A DNA stretch of 9,777 nucleotides from JANRLJ01 sp034437895. Lineage in GTDB: Bacteria > Chloroflexota > Anaerolineae > Aggregatilineales > Phototrophicaceae. Location of the stretch: contig DAOTTO010000253.1 in the NCBI GenBank assembly GCA_034437895.1, forward strand, positions 1-9,777, read 5' to 3'. Below, one piece after another: positions 6,246 through 9,777 of this stretch. A program made the position numbers and the translations under genes. The notes under the pieces are model-generated. The model searched no databases and was not told the origin of the DNA. It saw nothing but the letters and a program-made list of their open reading frames with translations. Numbering within the stretch: position 1 is the first letter of the stretch; each line of letters begins with the position of its first letter.

Positions 6246-6491
6246 ATGAACGAACATTATCAGAAGTGGGACGAACTCGCGCCGCGTGGACTGGTCTTGA
6301 TCGGACTGGGAATCAGTCTGACGGGGCAGGGCATTATCGACAAAAGCAACCGCAAGGGCTTTTTGCGCTGGTTCTTTTGGGGAACTTTAGGCTTAATCGC
6401 CATCAACGCCGGGATTTCGATCTTTGGGGAGGCAGTTAAAGAACGCACCCTCTACGAAATTGAAGTGCAAAAATTGCGCGAGACAATGTAG
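6246..6491 (+). CDS. Small two-helix membrane protein of unknown function
   Basis: This is an 81-residue protein that I do not recognise. Two hydrophobic helices lie at about 14-32 (RGLVLIGLGISLTGQGI) and 42-61 (FFWGTLGLIAINAGISIF), joined by a basic loop (DKSNRKGFLR), and a charged C-terminal helix follows (KERTLYEIEVQKLRE). This is a helical-hairpin membrane protein whose basic loop suggests, by the positive-inside rule, a cytoplasmic turn. GAGG (6235-6238) lies 7 nt before the ATG. Another frame starting at 6233 overlaps most of it, but has no ribosome site and a composition unlike protein. The gene is divergent from the 5671-6057 gene and precedes the propeller remnant by 23 bp. Confidence 0.75.
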   Translation: MNEHYQKWDELAPRGLVLIGLGISLTGQGIIDKSNRKGFLRWFFWGTLGLIAINAGISIFGEAVKERTLYEIEVQKLRETM

Positions 6492-6514
6492 TCCTATATG
6501 GAAACCCGATTAGT

Positions 6515-6760
6515 GTGAAATATCTCCGGCAAAACGCAACACTTTACTCAGCATTATGCTTAATCGTCTTAGCACTGACGCTCAATTTTCGCGTTATAAG
6601 CCAAACCTCTTTCGAGATCTTTGAGAATCTATCTTGGAGTCCTGATGGAAGCAAAATTGCCATTGCTGCGGGATCGCCAGGGTGTATTTCTGCCAATACT
6701 CATGATAACGCTTGTTATCGGCGACTAAAAATTTACCTCTCAATAACATCCCTACTATGA
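6515..6760 (+). pseudogene. Truncated remnant of an exported beta-propeller (PD40/TolB-like) protein
   Basis: An 81-codon frame starts at a GTG with only a weak GGAAA upstream. It has an N-terminal hydrophobic signal or anchor (about 10-24, LYSALCLIVLALTL), then LSWSPDGSKIAIAAG (39-53), the typical opening of a WD40/PD40 propeller blade, and RLKIYLSI (70-77), which resembles the blade's closing strand. The frame then stops at TGA. A propeller needs several blades, so one blade with no continuation downstream (no further propeller-like frame in 6761-7002) implies a truncated gene. It could alternatively be a small expressed secreted protein. Two cysteines (57 and 67) lie in the blade. Confidence 0.5.
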
Positions 6761-6902
6761 CTAATCCAAGGAATATGCCTCACGCCCTAGCTTAAAAATC
6801 ACCTTACCCAAAACAAGGCTGCGCTGTCAAAAATGATTAATAACTCAGATATTCTAAAAGTGTTACAAAAATGAAACATCAAGAAGTTGCTCAGTATTTT
6901 AT

Positions 6903-6931
6903 TTGGTTTTCATTATAGCTGTAATTATAAT
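6903..6931 (+). promoter_or_regulatory. Putative sigma70-type promoter for the kinase gene
   Basis: TTGGTT (6903-6908) and a perfect TATAAT (6926-6931) are spaced by 17 nt, in an AT-rich stretch about 70 nt before the kinase start. This would give an untranslated leader of roughly 65 nt. It is the best promoter candidate in the window. Confidence 0.55.
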
Positions 6932-6989
6932 TCTTCACTTCTGAGGGAGGCCATATTCTTTACGCCCATCCTTAACCTGCTTCGTTAGC

Positions 6990-6994
6990 GGAGG
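6990..6994 (+). promoter_or_regulatory. Ribosome binding site of the kinase gene
   Basis: GGAGG lies 8 nt before the GTG at 7003. An overlapping TTG at 7001 is in another frame, so GTG is the start. Confidence 0.7.
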
Positions 6995-7002
6995 TACAAA
7001 TT

Positions 7003-7971
7003 GTGGCGGATTTACGCGGACAAACGCTGAATAATCGTTACCTGATTGAAGACAGCAAATATCTCAAAGGAAGTGACAAAACAATCGTCTATAAAGCTAA
7101 AGATCAGCTTACGAAACGCGATGTCGCTATTAAGATTCTTCAGCCCAACCATGCCTTAATGGACACTACCACCGATGTAGTTCGCTTTAAGCGCGAAATC
7201 GAAGCATTAAAAAGGCTAAACCATCCGAATATCGTCGCCTATGTTGATGAGGGGCAGCATGACAACTGCCCCTATCTCGTCACTGAATTTAAAGAATGTA
7301 ACTTGCGCGAATTTTTGACTAAGCGCGGCGGTATGCTGAATATGAGTCTGGTGATTGATCTATTTGAAGATATTGCCTCGGCGGTGGATGCCGCACACCG
7401 TCTAAAAATCGTCCATCGTGACCTGAAGCCCGAAAATATCCTCTTAGCAAACTGCGAAGGGAGTGTGCCTGAACCTTATGTCGCGGACTTCGGCCTTGCG
7501 ACTTTTATGAACAACCAAACCGAAAGCGGCAGCCAGCGGACTAAAGGGATTGGCACCTATCGCTATATGGCACCTGAAGCGTGGACAGGGCGTTATAAAT
7601 ATCCAGAACGGATTGATGTCTATGCGATGGGCGTGATACTTTATGAACTGCTGGAAGGTCGCGCACCATTCGCGGGCGACGAAGTGGAGTTGATGTATAA
7701 GCACATCAGCGAAGTCCCCGCGCTACCCACATCCGTCAAAGCTGGGGTCGGAAAAGTATTGCTCCGCGCCCTAGAGAAAGACCCGGAAAAGCGCTATCCG
7801 TCGTGCGGGGCGCTCATGGATGCGCTTAAGGCCGCCAACGAGGTTGATGAGGATCGCGCAACCAAACGGTTTGATCGGCGCATCGCCTTATTAGGTGTAA
7901 CGATAGCGCTTACCGGTGTACTTTGTGGTGCTTTGGCAGAGCTTTCGGTAGTGGATAATTTTATTTTTTAG
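7003..7971 (+). CDS. PknB-type membrane serine/threonine protein kinase, ended by TAG after the transmembrane helix
   Basis: This is a 322-residue Hanks-type Ser/Thr kinase with a cytoplasmic catalytic domain (about 13-275) and one C-terminal transmembrane helix (about 293-313). Catalytic residues are present: K44 in VAIK, the helix C glutamate E65, HRDLKPEN (138-145; D140, N145), DFG (162-164), the activation segment with T180 and GTYRYMAPE (184-192), D205 in DVYAMGV and R264 in KRYPS. The glycine-rich loop is degenerate: in KGSDKTIVYKA (22-32) the positions of the three usual glycines carry K22, S24 and T27. The start is GTG with GGAGG 8 nt upstream. Receptor kinases of this type normally continue into an external domain; here a TAG comes 9 residues after the helix, and the same frame stays open downstream into an SH3 protein. 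Predicted role: phosphorylation-based sensing of an envelope signal; targets unknown. Confidence 0.92.
   Translation: MADLRGQTLNNRYLIEDSKYLKGSDKTIVYKAKDQLTKRDVAIKILQPNHALMDTTTDVVRFKREIEALKRLNHPNIVAYVDEGQHDNCPYLVTEFKECNLREFLTKRGGMLNMSLVIDLFEDIASAVDAAHRLKIVHRDLKPENILLANCEGSVPEPYVADFGLATFMNNQTESGSQRTKGIGTYRYMAPEAWTGRYKYPERIDVYAMGVILYELLEGRAPFAGDEVELMYKHISEVPALPTSVKAGVGKVLLRALEKDPEKRYPSCGALMDALKAANEVDEDRATKRFDRRIALLGVTIALTGVLCGALAELSVVDNFIF
7969..7971 (+). other. In-frame TAG between kinase and extracytoplasmic domain
   Basis: The kinase stop codon lies at the end of a six-T run (7964-7969). Reading on in the same frame gives VLNGPKPTSVQVAI and then the SH3 protein with no further stop until 8997. 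The codon is therefore the only interruption in a 664-codon frame. It may be a recent nonsense mutation, a sequencing or assembly substitution, or a read-through site. One homopolymer indel cannot explain it, because both sides share a frame. Confidence 0.75.
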
Positions 7972-8013
7972 GTTCTTAATGGTCCTAAACCGACATCCGT
8001 CCAGGTCGCAATT

Positions 8014-8997
8014 TTGCCGACGGCGACAGAAATAGTTACCGCAACTTCTACCAGAGAAACCATACTTGTGTCAAACAACCCAGAAGAAACGCCAGAAAAG
8101 CTGCCGGTAACTTCGGAGACACCCACTTTTACACCCTCGCCCACAGCCTGCGGTGTCGCTTCTGGATCACCTTACATTCGACGCGGCACCAGCACCTATG
8201 AGCCTGTAGTGAGCGGCGCGATTGATGGCGAGTGTATACCGATTATTGAACTTGTCGAAGGCGAGCCAGATGAAACCTGCGATTGGTATCATGTACGTTC
8301 CCCTGAAGGCGAGCGCAACGGCTATATCTGCAATGCCTACTTGACGGTCAGAACGTCAATAGGAAGTATCCCGACGGGCGTTGCTTCACCCGGTTCAAGG
8401 CCACGACAAACCGCAACAGGCGTGAGCATTGCGTCAGGTTCCACCAACACACCCCAACCGACTTCTTCCAACGGCGGCGGCGGAACAATCATTATTCCGC
8501 CGAGCAATACGCCGATTACACCGCCGATGAATACCCCCATTACGCCGCTGACGAATACCCCACTTCCACCACTAACAGCCGTACCAACTACGTCTGTGCC
8601 GCCGACGAACACGACCATCCCGACGAATCCGCCGCCGCCACCGCTTGCGATGTACTATGGATTATATGATGACGTGACCAATCAACTCATTGTAACTTTG
8701 GCGAATGGCAGCACCTTCCCAGTAGGGATTGGCTCTGGCTCATACAATATCCGGGTTGATCCAAGCGTGGGTGGAATTAACTCCGTGCAGATGACGCTCG
8801 ATGCGTTGTCCGGTGGGTGCGCGGGCAGATCGCGCACCGAGCGGTTCGCGCCTTATACTTTAGTTGGCAATAATAATGGCGATTACAGTGGAATGCAGTT
8901 CGGTGCGGGTTGCAGCTACAGATTGACCGTCACAGTGCATAATGGTTCCAATCAAGTCATCCAATCCGAGACCATCAATTTCTCCGTCGTGCCGTAA
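8014..8997 (+). CDS. SH3-domain and Thr/Pro-rich protein with C-terminal beta-sandwich; probably the external half of the kinase
   Basis: From the TTG at 8014 this encodes 327 residues. In order: a Thr/Ser-rich stretch (1-45); a bacterial SH3 domain (46-112; YIRRGTS, GECIPIIEL, CDWYHVRSPEG, NGYICNAYL); a Thr/Pro/Gly-rich linker (about 120-210) with loose NTPITP repeats and a PPPPP run; and a C-terminal domain (212-327) that looks like an Ig-like or carbohydrate-binding beta-sandwich (SVQMTLDAL, ERFAPYTLVGNNNGDYSG, SYRLTVTVHN). Cysteine pairs in the SH3 domain (46, 74, 89, 106) and sandwich (269, 300) suggest oxidised, extracytoplasmic folding. Yet it has no signal peptide, no membrane helix and no clear ribosome site. 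It is in frame with the kinase (open from 7972), so it is best read as the kinase's former or read-through sensor region. Expression as an independent protein is doubtful. Confidence 0.75.
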   Translation: MPTATEIVTATSTRETILVSNNPEETPEKLPVTSETPTFTPSPTACGVASGSPYIRRGTSTYEPVVSGAIDGECIPIIELVEGEPDETCDWYHVRSPEGERNGYICNAYLTVRTSIGSIPTGVASPGSRPRQTATGVSIASGSTNTPQPTSSNGGGGTIIIPPSNTPITPPMNTPITPLTNTPLPPLTAVPTTSVPPTNTTIPTNPPPPPLAMYYGLYDDVTNQLIVTLANGSTFPVGIGSGSYNIRVDPSVGGINSVQMTLDALSGGCAGRSRTERFAPYTLVGNNNGDYSGMQFGAGCSYRLTVTVHNGSNQVIQSETINFSVVP

Positions 8998-9176
8998 GCG
9001 ATTTATTTCTCAAGGCGAGAGGTCTATCATCTTTCACCTTTAATAAAATCCCCTTTTTCCCATCTTGGTTTGTTAAACGGCCTATACCATGCCCAGATTT
9101 ACTTTCTTAAGGCTGTTTTGGGATATTCTCTTGTATTATACAAATAATGTAAAGGTATTCCATTAAGGAGCACTAC
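8998..9176. other. Intergenic region upstream of the BLUF gene
   Basis: This 179-bp gap has no gene and no convincing rho-independent terminator after the SH3 frame: only a 4-bp TCTC/GAGA stem near 9011 was seen. Its right end holds the palindrome at 9131-9143 and the BLUF ribosome site AAGGAG (9165-9170). Confidence 0.4.
9131..9143. promoter_or_regulatory. 13-bp palindrome upstream of the BLUF gene
   Basis: TTGTAT-T-ATACAA is a perfect inverted repeat 33 nt before the BLUF start codon and overlaps a TATTAT/TATACA sequence that could be a -10 box. It may be an operator; no convincing -35 element accompanies it. Chance occurrence in AT-rich DNA cannot be excluded. Confidence 0.35.
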
Positions 9177-9602
9177 ATGTCACTTGTCTGTTTAGTTTAC
9201 GTAAGTCTTGCAACTCATCCTATGACGCATGACGAACTTCGATCTCTTTTACAAGAGATCCGTAAAAAAAATCAAATCAAAAATATAACGGGAATGCTGC
9301 TTCATCGAGACAGCTTCTTCCTCCAAGCGATTGAAGGCGAAGATACCGAAGTGGAAATCCTGTTTGAGAAGATTAAGCATGATCCACGCCATCACAGTAT
9401 TTTAAAGGTATACAAAAACCCTATCACAGAACGTACTTTTTCAGATTGGAGTATGGGCTTTAATCTCATCGATGATGCCGACCCCGAAGGGCTCGATGGC
9501 TACAGCGATTTTCTCTCACGCCCCAACACCGAATATTTCCTTAAAAGCCCAAGTCGAGCCAAAATACTGCTTGAATCATTCAAAGAACGAGTCTACTTTT
9601 AA
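9177..9602 (+). CDS. Stand-alone BLUF-domain blue-light sensor protein
   Basis: This 141-residue protein is a short BLUF photoreceptor that should bind FAD non-covalently and signal through flavin hydrogen-bond rearrangement on blue light. The key residues fall at the family spacing: Y8 (AppA Y21), N32 (N45), Q50 (Q63), W91 (W104) and M93 (M106). Family sequences LVYVS, ITGMLLHRDSFFLQAIEGE (37-55) and FSDWSMGF (88-95) are clear. The BLUF fold covers about 1-98, and a C-terminal tail of about 40 residues with a helix (126-138) probably mediates dimer or partner contacts, as in PixD/BlrB-type short BLUFs. No output domain is fused, so it must act on a partner, and none is identifiable nearby. 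AAGGAG lies 6 nt before the ATG. The gene converges with the racemase, with a single base between the two stop codons. Confidence 0.94.
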   Translation: MSLVCLVYVSLATHPMTHDELRSLLQEIRKKNQIKNITGMLLHRDSFFLQAIEGEDTEVEILFEKIKHDPRHHSILKVYKNPITERTFSDWSMGFNLIDDADPEGLDGYSDFLSRPNTEYFLKSPSRAKILLESFKERVYF

Positions 9603-9603
9603 G

Positions 9604-9777
9604 CTATTCGCTTAAAGCGAAATCCACCGCCGCCGCTGCATGTAACGCCGTTGTATCAAAGGTTGGGATGGCACTGTCCTCCGGCTTAATCAAAAGCCCG
9701 ATCTCAGTACATCCCAAAATGACACCTTGTACGCTGTCCGCCGCCATGTCCCCAATCACACTTTGGTAAATCGTCCG
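9604..9777 (-). CDS. Aspartate/glutamate racemase family protein, C-terminal part (runs off the right edge)
   Basis: On the minus strand the last 57 residues of an Asp/Glu racemase-type protein are visible, open to the window edge. They contain GVILGCTEIGLLI with the second catalytic cysteine (in GCTE), then P.FDTTALHAAAAVDFALSE and a TAG stop. GCTE followed by FDTT..HA..AV..AL is characteristic of aspartate racemases and broad amino-acid racemases that act without pyridoxal phosphate through two cysteines. The N-terminal half, with the first cysteine, lies outside the window, so substrate and completeness cannot be judged. This short partial gene ends 1 bp from the BLUF stop codon. Confidence 0.88.
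   Translation of the reverse strand, partial: RTIYQSVIGDMAADSVQGVILGCTEIGLLIKPEDSAIPTFDTTALHAAAAVDFALSE

Larger units (their letters stand above)
6761..7002. other. Intergenic leader of the kinase gene
   Basis: This 242-bp gap holds no gene. The first part may be decayed 3' sequence of the propeller remnant, though no blade motif was recognisable. The second part is AT-rich, carries the promoter at 6903-6931, and ends with the kinase ribosome binding site GGAGG (6990-6994). Confidence 0.4.

Noticed and set aside
6233..6439. Alternative plus-strand frame overlapping the small membrane protein
   Set aside because: It has no ribosome site and an unprotein-like composition; the frame at 6246 has clean membrane helices and a Shine-Dalgarno.
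7960..7975. Programmed frameshift at the T6 run between kinase and SH3 frame
   Set aside because: The two frames are already in register, so a single frameshift would break rather than join them.
8337..8618. Minus-strand Val/Gly-rich open frame
   Set aside because: It is the complement of the Thr/Pro-rich linker; its low complexity mirrors that sequence.

Overview
The window looks like chromosomal DNA from a free-living bacterium, most probably a member of the Chloroflexota (Anaerolineae-like). That placement is inference from style, not a marker gene. The signs are a PknB-type membrane kinase followed by a Thr/Pro-rich linker, a bacterial SH3 domain and a beta-sandwich tail; a stand-alone class I terpene synthase; a stand-alone BLUF photoreceptor; and frequent GTG/TTG starts. 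No phage, plasmid, CRISPR, rRNA or tRNA signature was seen.

Left block (1-3572, plus strand): a 128-residue protein of unknown function; a class I terpene synthase with intact metal-binding motifs; prmC (release-factor glutamine methyltransferase) starting 6 bp after it; and an exported phosphodiesterase/nucleotide-pyrophosphatase-type phosphatase. The last three are closely packed and probably co-transcribed, although they share no obvious pathway.

Middle block (3581-6057, minus strand, convergent with the first): reading in the direction of transcription, a second 128-residue protein that aligns almost without gaps to the first gene of the window; a GlsB/YeaQ-type small membrane protein; a roughly 190-bp palindromic MITE-like element; a 12-repeat leucine-rich-repeat protein; and a DUF952 protein whose better start is an internal TTG with a strong Shine-Dalgarno sequence.

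Right block (6246-9602, plus strand): a small two-helix membrane protein, a remnant of a beta-propeller (PD40/TolB-like) protein, a receptor-type Ser/Thr kinase, its probable extracytoplasmic part (SH3 plus beta-sandwich), and a BLUF blue-light sensor. A convergent minus-strand Asp/Glu racemase runs off the right edge.

The most notable observation is that the kinase and the following SH3 reading frame are in the same frame with only one TAG codon between them. Read through, they form one 664-codon receptor kinase. The second is the 5044-5230 element, with terminal inverted repeats and an 8-bp flanking duplication next to the LRR gene start. No complete new multi-gene system could be demonstrated.
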